This document shows, piece by piece, positions 42,209 through 54,821 of a stretch of DNA of 64,000 bases; within the stretch, counting starts at the first letter, position 1, and each line of letters begins with the position of its first letter. Under the pieces are notes generated by a model. That model saw nothing but the letters and a program-made list of their open reading frames with translations. It was not told where the DNA came from and did not search any database. The translations under genes and the position numbers were made by a program. This DNA comes from Gordionus sp. m RMFG-2023 (taxonomy: Eukaryota; Nematomorpha; Gordioida; Chordodea; Parachordodidae). The stretch is taken from the NCBI RefSeq assembly GCF_954871325.1, contig NC_088777.1:33705366-33769365 (forward strand), given 5' to 3'.

Positions 42209-44366
42209 TAGAGGTGGGCGCGGGCCTAATTACGGTGGTAATAAAAAATATCACGCCCATTCACGCTTAACACTAAAAAAATTTCGACCCGACCCGCCCG
42301 CTCACGACAAGCAATATTTTGATTCACGCCCGTCACGCCCAAAAATTCACGGTGTTTTTAAATTTTTCAAAACAATTGCTATAATTTTACAATTTTTTGA
42401 ATTCATTCTATTTATTTCTCTATTTTCATAATCCATATTAAAAACAAAAAATAAATACAATCTATAAATCGAAATTTATTTGGAAAAATAAGAATGTCCA
42501 TCTTTGTTTATTTCAATGTACGCCTTTCCTCTAGTAAGAGACTGGCTACAGAAAAATAACCTTTCACTAGAAACCGAACTTGCAGTTGATAAATTTACTC
42601 GATAATTTTCTCAAAAAAGGAAAAGAATATTCCTGCTTCCAAAACTTCATATTGTCTTGTTATTTATCTTATATGAATCTTTTAAGTTCATCCTCACAGT
42701 TTTCATCGGTGATGTTGATGCTTCATCAGTATCATCTAAAAATATATGGTCTTTTATGAGTGTAGGATGAATTAGGAAAGTGATAGTTGGTATTAATCAT
42801 TTAGAATATACGGTTTTTTATGAGTTTAGGATAAGTTAGAAAAGTTATAAATGGTAGTTGGCATCGACTTATGCATATCATCTAATTTTATATAATTTTT
42901 TTTAAGATGTTTTATATATATCATTTTCTTTTTTGATTAAAAACTTAAGTCTTTTGAAATTCGGATCTAGAATTAAGCCTACTATAGTGGCTGCATAATA
43001 ATTTTTAAATGAAATCTTGTTCTGTATTTTAAGGTTTTGATTATTATTGTATCACGTTCAGAAAGTTAACAAAATTTTATTAATTTTTGTTTCCATAGAC
43101 AAACTTTATTTATTGTGGGACGAGAATCTGCTCTCAGATTATTCGAGCATTCTTTAAATATTGATAAAAATTTATCTAACTCGAGTATGATGCTGATATC
43201 AATTGTGGCTAATCTATTTAATTCTTGCTTGCTAAACAAGTACACCTGTATTTCAGAATATGATTTTAAGAAACTCTGTATCATGATATATACAGAGTTC
43301 CATCTCGTTATTCTCGCTATTAAATATTGTTTAAGGGTGTGGCTTAGTTTGCTATTAGCTGTGTTTGAAATATTGTACTATTTTTTTACACCATTTATAT
43401 TTAAAGCTATTTCAGTTAAACAATTGTCAAAAATATAATGCATAATATTATTTAGTATATGGCATATACATGCTAGCGTTTCGTCATCTTTGAATGCACT
43501 TATAAGATTTGATCCGTTATCACTCACAACTATACATTTATTTAAGTAATTTTCTACTTTTGTATATTCTCCTAAAATTGAATTGACTACACTATTAATT
43601 TTGACGTTTTTTCCATCCATTGCCCTTGTGGCCAAAACAAATGTTTTTAATTAAAATCCTTAATGATAATATGTTTTATAATGGTTAAAAAACTTAGAAT
43701 TTTATAGTCATCCGTCCAAATATCAGTGATTATGGACAATGATCATGCTTTTAATCTTAAATTTTATTTCATGGTATATTTTTGGACCTATAGTATTCAT
43801 GAGAGTTTTCCGGTTCACAACTTTTATATTTTGTTATCCATAGTAACACCAACATTTATCTCTTGGCCTAGCTTGTAAAGTCCTTCACTTTACATTTAAA
43901 GATTGAAGATCTTTACAAATAAAATATAACTGACTTTTCTGTAAAAAATTTGAGCAAAATTTAGTATAAAGTCTCGCGATAAAAAACACCTAAACATAAA
44001 AAGAAAATAGAACTAACAAAATTATACCGGATGTTGTTTATAAAATGCGGAAGATTTTTAGTTTTCATAAATTATTCTTTTTTAAAAAAGAACTAAATTA
44101 AATAAGAAAATATATAATATTTTTATAAAATTGCAAATTTATAATTATAAAATTGCAAATTCATATTTATAAAAAACAATTTTAAAAATTAAATTTCCGT
44201 GATTCACGGGAAATTTATGTTCACGCCCGATCAATCCCGCTGAAAATTTTGAGATGGCCCGTCACGCCTAGTCACGCCTTGGAATTTAAAATTTATTTTC
44301 ATTCACGCCGGGACCCACCGTGACACGCTGGGTCACGCCTAATTTCACGGCCCGCGCCCACCTCTA
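42209..44366 (-). mobile_element. hAT transposon with TAGAGGTGGGCG ends
   Basis: Ends TAGAGGTGGGCGCGGGCC and GGCCCGCGCCCACCTCTA are exact inverted copies. An exact 8-bp duplication ATAGAAAG flanks it (42201-42208, 44367-44374). Subterminal regions carry many TCACGCC repeats, typical transposase-binding clusters. The minus strand codes for a decayed hAT transposase. TDIWTDDYKI lies near 43715. VVSDNGSNLISAF and CICHILNNIMHYIFD lie at 43378-43635. LDKFLSIFKECSNNLRADSR lies at 43066-43284, and a dimerisation block with FSVASLLLEERRT near 42530. Several frame changes separate these blocks. No BED finger was seen. 2158 bp. Confidence 0.93.
43066..43635 (-). pseudogene. hAT transposase catalytic-region remnants
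   Basis: Two open stretches. 43378-43635 reads MDGKNVKINSVVNSILGEYT and VVSDNGSNLISAFKDDETLA, the second catalytic aspartate region of hAT transposases. 43066-43284 is the helical insertion region with LDKFLSIFKECSNNL. They are out of frame with each other and with the TDIW block upstream. Confidence 0.8.
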
Positions 44367-44374
44367 ATAGAAAG

Positions 44375-47300
44375 CTAAGTAACTTCAAAGTTTTAATAAG
44401 AAATATAATATATACACCTTACTTTAAAGCATGCTATCTAAGATAATCCTTTAATTTATGTAAGTAGACCCTGCTAAACAAATCAGAATCATCAATGATG
44501 AATAAATCAAATGATAAAGTAGAAGATTCCAATTTTACTCACTGAGAAACGTTTTTAATTTCTCATTTGAAAACATTTTTTATAAAATTAATTAATTTAA
44601 AATAATTTTTATAAAATTAATTAATTTGAAAAAATTTGTAATGAATGTTTTAATATGTCTTCTACAATGACTTCTAGTCTTCTTAATGATTCTTGGTCCT
44701 TCAAGTTAATAGAATACTGAATAAAGATCTCATACCCATTCATTGCTTAATCAGGTTCGGGTATATCTTTTATAACATCATACAAGTAATCACTTTCTCT
44801 ACTATCATGCCTTTCTATAAAATTAAATAAATCTTATTATTTATAAAAAAAAATATACTTCAAGATCGGTGCTCCCTCTTTTATTGCATATTGTGTGAAA
44901 TTAATATTTTGTCTTTTTTTTTAAATTTCTGCAGTCACGTAGAATTATAAAAATTGTAGATATTTATTGTTAAGAACATATTTTATTAAACATATTCAAA
45001 GATAGTTTTTATTTCCAATCCACAGCAAAATCATATAAACAACATAATATTTCATTCAATATCACATATATTTTTCAGAATAATAAAAATTGATTTAACA
45101 TCAATAACTTATAAAATTGTCATATGATATTGTATAAAATTAAATATAAAATCTACGAATATACATTAAACATTATGATTAACATTGGTTATTATATAAA
45201 GTTATATACATATATAACATAAAAATACACAATTACAACACGCCCACTCTTCACAGGCCACATGTTATATTCTCAAAAAAATATATGATTTCATTTAATT
45301 TCTAAGATAAGCTTCATTTTCCCATATAATCTCTCAAAATTCACTTTATTTTTTATTTACTTTTCATCAGTTTATTTGATACAATCATCTCATAATCTTT
45401 TTAAAAAAATCAATTTGAGTCTGAGCTCCTTGCTACCTTTACTCCCATATGAAAACCATTTTCCTATTTTTCAACACATCAGGGTTTTAATGAAACATAT
45501 ATGATATATATTTATTTATAAAAGAATAACAATCAAAATATAGATTACATGTTTTGTAGACTTCTTATAACTTATTAGATGAAAATTTTATTTATATAAT
45601 TTTTATAAAAAAAAATCCTCTTTTTTATACGAAAAAAATTAACTAATAAATATATAATACTTCTTTTTAATTAACAATCTTCGAAGTGTAAAAAACATTA
45701 TTATTATTATTTTTTAAATAAAATACAAAAATATCTTTGACCTCATTTCTTTTTCATATAAAAATATAATATATCGTTAACATCATTTTAAAATACTACA
45801 ACAACATGTAAATACAATTTCATTACATATAGATAATCAAGGGGATATTTTGTTACAAATAAAAATTTTATTTCCAAAAAAAATAAGATAAAGAAAGTAA
45901 TGTTTTAACATAATCATTGAACAATGTGAAACATATAAAAAGTTTTGGTGGCATAATCACATGTAAAATATATATTGTATATGTAAATATAATTTTATTA
46001 AATATACATAATTAAAGGAATATTTTCTTTCAAATAAAATTTTAATTTTCAAAAAAAAATAAGATAGGGAAATGAATATGGTAACATAATGGTTAGACAG
46101 GAAATATTGCAAAATCAATTATGTCTTATCATTACAAACACATCAAAATAATAAGACTTCTTTAAAATTATCATTAACATTAATTATAATGAAAAGATTA
46201 ATTTAAATTTGAATGCATCACCTCTAGCATTTAACAATCAATAATCATATATTTTTCAACAATGATAACATATCTTTCAAATTCAAAATTAAATAATTTA
46301 TATTTTTAATTCAAATTACCCCAATATTATCACACAAAATATGTCACATTAATAAAACATTCAAAATGAAATACATTAACACCTCATTCACAATAGATCA
46401 CACCTTAATTAAATAAGGATTACATTCATCATAAATCACATTAATAATATATCAACATTAAAAAAAAATGGATTACATTCATGATATTTCACATTAATTA
46501 AAAATGGACTAAAAATGGCCAACACACATGTCCACCTTTTTAAAGGCTCCAATTTTATATATATAATATAATAATTTTAAACAAAAAATCTATTATTTTT
46601 TTATAAATCACCCATTATACAAATTTATATCTTTACCATAATTATAATCACTAATCATAATAAATCTTCCACTTTGTCATATTATATAAAATTATTTATT
46701 TTAAAAAATTATTTTGTTTAATATTTATCAAATTTATAAATAGTCGCCTGATTTTATAATCTAGTGTAAAACTCGTGATTGCTCAAAAAAGTAACGGACT
46801 GAATTTTATAATTATGATGACTTTTATGACTTTTATGACTTTTTGATTTTTAAAATATATTTAATCAATAAAATTTGGAGTTGAAAATTTATTATTTTAG
46901 TTATAGTGTTGGTTGGATAATTGAGTGAGTTATTAAATAGCGTTGTACTAATGGTAGAGTTTTTTATAGTATATAATTATCACAACTTTCATCACATTAA
47001 ATGCTTGATATAAATTCTCTACTTCCGCACCCTCATAATTACAATAAATACCCCTTTCTGAATTTTATATTTCATTTTAATAAAATCACAAGTTAATAAA
47101 CCTTTTAAAAAACTTTAATTTATTAAAATAACCCTCCCCACAATTAGATAACTCTATATATATAATCTGACTTAAATTTAAACAAATTTTTTATTACATT
47201 AAAAATCTGTAACTCATTTTATTCTAGTTAAAATTCGGTTTACTAAGATTAGACATTTGATCCTTGTCTCTTTACTTTACAATATTTCACATATATATTT

Positions 47301-47411
47301 ACAGATTCATTATTTTGGCAATATTTAATGATCTCTCCATTTTGTCTTTTAATTTTCTTAATATCGAATATAACTAATTTTTAACTTAATTTTTTTTATT
47401 TGTTTAAAAAG
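44375..47411. other. 3-kb AT-rich spacer with two repeat families
   Basis: No protein-coding sequence is visible. About 45080-45240 shares an ordered set of blocks with 60560-60730 (ATAACTTATAAAATTGTCATA, TGATATTATATAAAGTTATATA-like, AAAAATACACAA), an interspersed repeat. At 45800-46150 a roughly 180-bp unit occurs twice in tandem (ATGTAAATACAATTTCATTA and ATGTAAATATAATTTTATTA versions). Duplicated AATTAATTTAAAATAATTTT-like blocks lie at 44585-44640. Confidence 0.5.
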
Positions 47412-47509
47412 CAGGGATGTGAACCAGAACCCGGAACCTGAACCCTCCCGAACCCTCGTATTTTGGCTGTACCCGAACCCGGACCCTTTTTAAAAGTGAA
47501 GGGTCCAAG

Positions 47510-47903
47510 CAGTGGCGTAGCTAGGAATTTTCCTTAGAGGGGGTCCATACATATAAAACCCTGGGGCTTCGCCCCCAGACCCCCTTTAACGGGCCTTCGG
47601 CCTTGGTTTATCTTAAAAATCATAACCACATCTTCGACAATATATATAAATATTTTTAAATGCATGAATAATGTTATTATAATTTAGTAGATTATTCTCA
47701 ATGACTTTATAATAATACTACCCAGAATAAATTCAATAGTAATATAATATCCTTTCACAAACATCAAAACCAGAAAAATATAAATATTAATGGTATTTAT
47801 TTGATACAAAGTCACTTTTAAGTCTTTTGAAAGTATAATCTTAAAAAAAAATTTGCTCTGGGAGGGGTCCAAACCCGAAACCACCCCCGTAGCTACGCCA
47901 CTG
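47510..47903. mobile_element. CAGTGGCGTAGCTA hAT-type MITE, copy 2
   Basis: Ends CAGTGGCGTAGCTAGGAATT and CCGTAGCTACGCCACTG with an exact 8-bp duplication GGTCCAAG (47502-47509, 47904-47911). Inverted orientation relative to copies 1 and 3. Includes the GC-rich segment (CTTCGCCCCCAGACCCCC) that copy 3 has mostly lost. It lies in the left subterminal region of the hAT at 47412. Confidence 0.93.
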
Positions 47904-48189
47904 GGTCCAAGGGTTCTAGATGTCATAAAATTTTTTATAATTTTATTAACTTTTTTTCCATGGAATCATTTATTTTATCTTCGCGTTTTTCTTTTAACTT
48001 TGTTTCTGGACTTCCATTTTATTAAGAGATTGATATCATAAATTATATTCTAGTATAGGTAATAGTATTTTATTATGTAAAGTTATTAATAGATTTCCCC
48101 ATAAATATATATTGCATCAGGCCCATACTCTACAATTGGTTATTAATGATTGCCTAAAAAATAATCACTTAAAACTATCATTGATAAAG

Positions 48190-48680
48190 CAGGGGATTTT
48201 GCAAAATTTTTAAGAATTCCCACAATTGTAGGAATATTAAAATCAATGAAAAGGTCAATGACAATATTAGTTTGCACAACACGTTGGTCTTCAATTTGAT
48301 GCTAGAACGATTATTAAATTTGAAGAATATCTGTTTTTATAGGAGTATATGAAGTCATTTTGTCAGAAGATGATTGGTGCCAAATAAAGGACCTTACTAG
48401 TATTAGTTCCTTTAAAAATAACAACATCAAGATTATAATCAGAACAATTATGTTTAGCTGATTTTGATGGCATATGGATTAGATGCCGATTAGATTTAGA
48501 AAGATTTACTAACCATTTTTCGAAATATTAGAAAACATGAAAATTCGAGGGCAACAATATTTGCAAAATAGTGTTGTATATGCTTCTATATATTTAGACT
48601 CTCGATATCAAGTTTTATTGAGTATTGAGCAAAAAAATGGCTAAAGACTATCTTAAGGATTTATGGCATACGCAAAACTT
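48190..48680 (+). pseudogene. hAT transposase middle-region remnant
   Basis: Degenerate blocks on the plus strand, notably VCTTRWSSI with the TRW motif of the hAT RNase H-like domain, followed by MLERLLNLKNI-like text. Frame changes are frequent. It belongs to the surrounding hAT at 47412-54519. Confidence 0.6.
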
Positions 48681-48714
48681 CATTATTTACAATACTAGTA
48701 GATAGCCCGTCAAA

Positions 48715-48850
48715 AATGACGAGAAATGAGAATTTTCTTCTTTCTTTTACAAAAGTTGTTACCTTTTATTTAAAAACCTTAATTTTTATACTTTTTACCC
48801 CCCCCCCTTCAGGTCAAGTCCAACCCATTAATACTAAGAGTGATATTTAT
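48715..48850 (-). repeat. G-tract repeat, shared with 60365-60510
   Basis: Read on the minus strand it matches GTTGGACTTGACCTGAA, a G-run, TAAAAAG, then TTTTTAAATAAAAGGTAACA and AAAATTCTCAT at 60365-60510. A small interspersed family containing a homopolymer; the C run here is 48798-48807. Confidence 0.55.
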
Positions 48851-48929
48851 TGATTGAAAATATATTAAAATTTTTGAACCCAAATGAAAATTACTTGTTA
48901 AAATATTATTGATTACCTATGGCTAATAT

Positions 48930-49400
48930 TTAATATTATAAAATCCCAAGCCGTCCAAGTCCACAATATTTTTGAAATTTCTCCAAACCCCGGTCAAGAC
49001 CATAATAATTTTGGTAGTTCAGAACTAAAATAAAATTTTAAAAAAATCGTAATGCATTAATCAGAGATCCTCATGGTCCTTTTTTTGATCAGGCCCGGCC
49101 CAGGCCTGGGAAAAATTTCCTTGGCCAATGTCTGGCTCATATTATATATTAAAAATTTCCAAGCGCCAAGACCTTAATAATTTTGAAAAATATTTAATTT
49201 TGAAATTTCTCAAACCTGGTCCAACCGATAATAATTTTAAAAAAATTTTCCAAGCCAGACCCATAATAATTTGTAAAAGATTTTCCCAAGCCAGGTCTAA
49301 GCCCATATTAATTTTGAGGAATATTTTCCAAGCCCAGCCAAACCCATAATAATTTTGAAAATTTTTTCCAAAGCCCGAAGATAGTTAATTTTCTAATTGA
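48930..49400 (+). repeat. CAAGCCC-type periodic repeat
   Basis: Tandem degenerate units of about 40 bp of the form CCAAGCCCAGACCCATAATA followed by ATTTTGAAAAATTTT. The same family lies at 56035-56230 and 57240-57540 in opposite orientation. It is related in layout, though not closely in sequence, to the GGCCCGG family. Confidence 0.55.
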
Positions 49401-49904
49401 TTTAACATAGCCCGAGAATTATAAATGGCATGAAATCAGAAATTCCATGAATTGGCGAAGGATCACAAATCAGGAGATATCAGTTAAATAAAAATATAAT
49501 ATGGGTATGAGGTTAAGAATGGATATTAAAAAAATATTGTTAATTTATGTATTGCCATAATATAAATGAGTATATTTTCATAGGCATATTTTATTGAGAA
49601 GGAACCATGAGAAATAAAATTATACAAATATTTACTATATGCAAAATATTAAGTATATATGTGAATTAAGATAAATATTGTTTGAAGAACCATTTTGGCA
49701 AGCTTTCTATAATGTAGGATCGTAGAGAATATAATTTGTTTTTAAATATTTAAAAAGTAACGATTTCCTTTTTTGAATTGGAATTTTTCCCTTTTTATTG
49801 GATCTTTTACTTTTTTGATAGAACCTTTTCCTTTTTTGATCAAACTTTTAATGGGAAGTTAACGGTGCTTGAAAGAAAGTAGAAATCTAGAATCAGTTGG
49901 AATT

Positions 49905-50330
49905 AAACTTTTTCTAAGAATGATAGAAAGAAAGGGGAAAGAAAAATTGAAAGAAGCAGGAAAAATGAAAGGAATTGGGAAAGGGAAGGAAAAAAGAAAG
50001 ATAGGAAGGAAAACGGGGTAATGGAAAGTGAAATAAAAAATAGAGAAAAAGGGAAAGTGAAATTAAAAATAGAAAAAAAGGATAAGTAAAAGAAAATATA
50101 GATTAAAAGGGAAAAGTAAAAGAAAAATGGTGAGGAAAAGAAAGAACAAGGAAAAGAAAATGGGAAAGTAGAAAGGAAATAAAATCTGGAAAGAAGCAGG
50201 AGAGGATTAGGTAAATAGAAAGAAAATGGAAAGGCAAGTGAAAGAGAAAGAAAAAAGGAAAGGAAATGAAAGGGGAACGGTTGTAATGAAAAGAATAGGG
50301 GGAGGGGAATAGGATTGTTAAAAATCTGAT
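49905..50330. repeat. Purine-only tract of about 400 bp
   Basis: An almost uninterrupted run of A and G on the plus strand, built from degenerate GGAAA/GAAAG units. The complementary 149-codon open frame (F, S, L, P only) is a by-product of composition. Such mirror-rich purine tracts can adopt triplex structure. Confidence 0.85.
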
Positions 50331-50639
50331 TTAGGTCGATATTTAAAAACAACCCAATTATTTTTTCCTAGTGATAATAATGATAATGTTAGCAACATTG
50401 ATGATCTTGAAATTTTACTTTTAAATAGAGAAAAAAAAATCAAATTATCATCAGATAGAAAGGAGGATCAAAAAATGCCTTTTATATCTTTTATAGAAAA
50501 GTTCTAAGAAGTTAAGAAAATAAGTAAGGATACAAAATTTTAGGAAGATAATTCTTCAATATATCCAGAATTATATATCTTATCTAAAATCGTCATGGCC
50601 GCACCGGCCACACAAATACAATAATTTATATATTATAAA

Positions 50640-50790
50640 GATATTAATCTAATTTAAATAAGCGTAGAACGTGGATTTTCATCTTTGAAATATATATTAT
50701 CTAATTTACGTGGAAATATCAAGAATGATATTTTACTAGATATTATGATTGTGCGATTGAATAAAACATTTAAAATATAAATTATTTCAT
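50640..50790 (+). pseudogene. hAT dimerisation domain remnant
   Basis: Reads SVERGFSSLKYILSNLRGNI, then KNDILLDIMIVRLNK. This is the carboxy-terminal hAT dimerisation motif ((A/S)ERxFSxLxxIxxxLRxxL) of the element at 47412-54519. Confidence 0.85.
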
Positions 50791-50958
50791 TTAAAATTTG
50801 TAAATTATGAAGGTATATATATTGGAGTTCGGGTCCGGGGTTCAGGGAACATAAAAAAAATGACTCAAAATAAGACTTTTTTCATTCATTTATTATTATA
50901 AACCCGGACCCTTTTTACATTTTATTACTGTACCCGAACCTGACCGTTTTTTATCGAT

Positions 50959-51418
50959 TGTCACAATTGAGCGTTTTTGTTTGTGAACTTAAGAACCTAA
51001 ATATAAAAAGAAATAAATATATACTAAAATTATAGTTGAATCCTTTATTAAATAATAATAAATATAATTAAATACAAAGTGAAAAACATAATCAAAATAA
51101 AAGAAAATTAAAATTAATATAAGAAAAGAAAAGAAAAGAAAAGAAAAGAAAAAGTAAATTTTAGTTAACAAAATATCATCCTTTTTCGCATCATAATTTC
51201 TCCATTATATATCCTTTTTCTTTAATCAACATTTACATAGTCTCCCTAGCGAAGAATAAAAAGTTCTACATCCCACTTGTTAAAACTGTTAAAGTATGAA
51301 AAAATCTACAAATATCACGCGTTTTTTTCTCATTTACATAGACGGGGATATTTTAATAAAACATTATTTTTGTTTACGATTTGCATAATGCATCTTTTTG
51401 TAAAGCAAAACTGCAACA
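50959..51418 (-). repeat. LTR of the 50959-54504 element (3' copy)
   Basis: 460 bp. It carries a run of AAAAG units at 51121-51152 that is shorter in the other copy. Confidence 0.8.
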
Positions 51419-52629
51419 CCCTTTCACTTAAGTTAGACCCACCAATCAACGAATGACCAACTTCTTTCGATTTCGACTTTACAGATCTTGTATCTCCACC
51501 AAATCTATTCGTCTTAATCTTTAATGTCTTCTAGTTTCTCATGACGGCGGTCTATTGTCTAATATTCTTTACTTCTAAGGACTGTTTGTATCCGATTACA
51601 ATCTGAAATTCTTGAATCCTTCTGTTTCTTGTCAACCCCTTGTAAACGATTATCTCTTGATCTTTATAGGCAATTGATGAACTCGATTCACTTCTGTTAT
51701 CATGATTACCGATACATTCTTCTAGTTCTTTTTATTTATATTTCGTTTTAACCTTGGTAAATTATCCAATTAAAACGCTTTTTCTCGGAAAATGATTGGC
51801 GATAATTTGTCTGCGATTACTATTGTTTCCACGAATTCTTGTCTCTATATCGTCGACTTTCGTATAGACTAGAGTTTAAGTTAACACTTGGCTATATTGG
51901 TCAGCGATTAACGATTGCAGCTCGAACGTCTTGACCCTTTGTTCTATCTAGTCGCTTGCCTTTGAAGCTCTAGGCATCTAATTCTTGTAACCGTATAGAT
52001 CTTACTACAGTTCCTAGATATCGACTTTGTCTTTATTCTCATTTGATCTTGGTCTCACTGTTTCAGATTTCATCTAATCTACTTTGACCTAAAATAATCT
52101 ATTTAACCCTTTATAACTTCTGAAATAATTTATCCCTTTTTCTTACCCATTTATTCTCAAATTTGAACTACACCGCATATATCATATGTCCACTTCGTCT
52201 TAAGGTTATCGCCTCTAATCTAATTCTTCCATGCCTAATCTATTATATTTCTTAACTTCGAAATATTTGCTCACTTTTTTCTCTAATTAAATTTTAAAAT
52301 TATACTACATCGATGTCAAATTCTATCACCCCTCTACCCTCAATGTAGCCCAAATCCATATCTTCCTTGAGTAATTTGTAGGTAATAGTAATATCTATAT
52401 CCTTTGTCAACATGTCTATCTACCGTTGTATCTATATCTAAAATTCTCTTGAATATCTTGAATCTAAAAAAAATCTTAGTTCTAAATTTTTACAAGAAAT
52501 CTTGTAATCTTGTGGTACACGTTTTTTTTTCTTTTTCACCAAATGACTTATCTTCTCGTAAGTCTCGTTGTTTCTCAACACACCAAAATTATGATTCTCA
52601 TAACTCTCGCAGACTTGTTTAAAAACAAA

Positions 52630-53045
52630 TCAATTATGTCTATCATCAATTTTATTCTATCTGAAAATATGATTTTCATAATTATGTCTATCATTAATTT
52701 CATTCTATTTGAAAATCTGATTCTCAATTATGTCTATCATCAATTTCATTCCATCAGAAATTATGATTCTCATAAATGTGTCTATCATCAATTTGTTCCT
52801 TATAAATTATGATTCTCACAATTATGTCTATCATCAATTTTATTCTATCTGAAAATATGATTCTCATAATTATATCTCATCATTTCCTTCTATCTGAAAA
52901 TATGATTCTCATAATTATGTCTCATCAATTTCCTTCTATCTGAAAATATGATTCTCATAATTGTGTATATCTTCAATTCCATATAATTTATGATTCTCAC
53001 AATTATGTATCATCAATTTTAAAACACAAAATTATGATTCTCTAA
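52630..53045. repeat. Degenerate tandem repeat inside the LTR element
   Basis: About seven units of 55-65 bp of the form TTATGTCTATCATCAATTTCA, TTCTATCTGAAAATATGATT and CTCATAA. The open frames over it are by-products. Confidence 0.75.
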
Positions 53046-54058
53046 TTCTAGCACAACTTGTTTAAAAAAAACTTACTTTTATTTCACAACTAACATTTTT
53101 CTTTTAAAAACATCCTGAATTCCTACTTCTTTTTTTTTTCGAAGTATTTCATATCCATATCATTATTAAAAAAAATTATTTCTTCATTCTGCACGATATT
53201 TTCTTCTATCTAAAACCGATTAAAACAATTTAAAATAAATCTTATCATTTCTTTTAGTATTTCTCTATCTTTTTACTATTATTAGAATAACTTGCCTAAT
53301 TGCCTTAAAATCTTATTTGATTCAAAAAATAAAAATCCGATCTCTAATTGAGCTCGATTGCGGCATAAATTTTCTAATGACGAAAGCCGTTTCTCTTTAT
53401 GAAGATTTTTGGTTAATCTACAACCTAATATTATACTACATTCACATATCAAATCCTTGAGGCTGTTTTATCTCTCGCAGCCCTTAAAATAAAAGTTAAA
53501 CGTAAATCTTCAATAAGAATTTAATTACAACATCAACTATTTCCTAACAATAAATTTATATTCTAATCTTATTCGCCGAATTTTTAAATTATTATATCTT
53601 AGCAAACTATTAGTTTAATATTAACCTTCGCAATTTATGTTTCTTTTTCTTTGTCATAGTTATTTCTAGTGATCAATTAATAATAATTCTAAAATCTAAA
53701 ATATCAGTCTCTATAAGTTTCAAAATTCAAATGGTTTTAGTTTACCAGTAACTTCTAAATATAAAATTCCTAATTATCACCTTTAAATAATTAAACACAA
53801 ACTTCTTTATATCTTATCTACTATGAATGTTACCTTTATAATTCTTTGTTTTTAATTTTAGATTTTATATTCTACATAAATATATTCTTATCAAAATAAT
53901 TTTTCTTTTTCACTTTTATATATTTTTCTTACGTTCTTCTAGACTTTTTTTTTGTATTAGAATACAGTTTGACACTTCTCCTTGTCCCACCGTATATATT
54001 GATTTGCATTAGACTGAAAAGTTGTAATTGCCCTGTCGCCTCCTCTCTCCAACACCAT

Positions 54059-54504
54059 TGTCACAATTGACAGTTTTTGGCATTGGGAATCAAAGAACCT
54101 AAATATAAAATAAAATAAATATATACTAAAATTATAGTTGAATCCTTTATTAAATAATAATAAATATAATTAAATACAAAGTGAAAAACATAATCAAAAT
54201 AAAAGAAAATTAAAATTAATATAAGAAAAGAAAAGTAAAGTAAATTTTAGTTAACAAAATATCATCCTTTTTCGCATCATAATTTCTCCATTATATATCC
54301 TTTTTCTTTAATCAATATTTACATAGTCTCCCTAGCGAAGAATAAAAAGTTCTACATCCCACTTGTTAAAACTGTTAAAGTATGAAAAAATCTACAAATA
54401 TCACGCGTTTTTTTCTCATTTACATAGACGGGGATATTTTAATAAAACATTAATTTTGTTTACGATTTGCATAATGCATCTTTTTGTAAAGCAAAACTGC
54501 AACA
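54059..54504 (-). repeat. LTR of the 50959-54504 element (5' copy)
   Basis: 446 bp, directly against the right terminal repeat of the surrounding hAT. It shares long identical stretches with 50959-51418. Confidence 0.8.
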
Positions 54505-54527
54505 GGGTTCACATCCCTGTTAAAAAG

Positions 54528-54821
54528 TACTTACATTGCGTTGTGTTTATCTATAATATGAATTTCTTATTTAACCTATTCTCATATGAAAAAATTTGCT
54601 CGTTTCATAATTTCATCATACCCCAAATTAACAATTTTTTATCCTGATTGGACGAATACCATTGTTAAGAACATCCTTCATTAAACATATGCCAAGTATT
54701 ATAATTTTCCGATGTCCTCACTACGTCATCGTGACGTTATGTCATCGCTACGTCATGTCATCGGTAAGTATTTATTTTATTTGTTGATTTATTATAATTT
54801 TTTTTACAATATCTATACAAA
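54528..54821. other. Spacer with a TACGTCA cluster
   Basis: Mostly AT-rich. At 54719-54764 five copies of GTCATCG or TACGTCAT lie within 46 bp in alternating phase around GTGACG, including CRE-like TACGTCA words. Nothing else is recognised. Confidence 0.5.

Larger units (their letters stand above)
50959..54504 (-). mobile_element. LTR retrotransposon fossil without visible genes
   Basis: Two direct repeats, 50959-51418 and 54059-54504, begin TGTCACAATTG and end GCAAAACTGCAACA, the TG...CA form of LTRs. Read on the minus strand, TGGTGTTGGAGAGAGG just after the 54059 LTR can serve as a primer-binding site. A purine stretch AAGTGAAAGGG precedes the other LTR, so the element points left. The 2.6-kb interior shows no gag or pol domain and looks like a non-autonomous (LARD-like) element; the family is unknown. 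Apart from the LTR margin near TGTCACAATTG the LTRs are almost identical, which suggests a fairly recent insertion. No target duplication was found. It is nested in a hAT. Confidence 0.75.
47412..54519 (+). mobile_element. hAT transposon with CAGGGATGTGAACC ends, heavily loaded
   Basis: Ends CAGGGATGTGAACC and GGTTCACATCCCTG are inverted copies, flanked by an exact 8-bp duplication TTAAAAAG (47404-47411, 54520-54527). Subterminal GAACCCGGACCC-type repeats occur at both sides (47425-47500; 50826-50955). Plus-strand transposase remnants include TTRWSSI near 48280 and the dimerisation block SVERGFSSLKYILSNLRGNI at about 50668-50790. Other elements have inserted: a CAGTGG MITE (47510-47903), a G-tract repeat (48715-48850), a CAAGCCC repeat (48930-49400) and a 3.5-kb LTR element (50959-54504). 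Without these it would be about 3 kb, normal for a hAT. Confidence 0.9.

Noticed and set aside
49903-50352. 149-codon minus-strand open frame
   Set aside because: It uses only codons rich in T and C (Phe, Ser, Leu, Pro) because the opposite strand is a purine tract. It has no domain and no start context.
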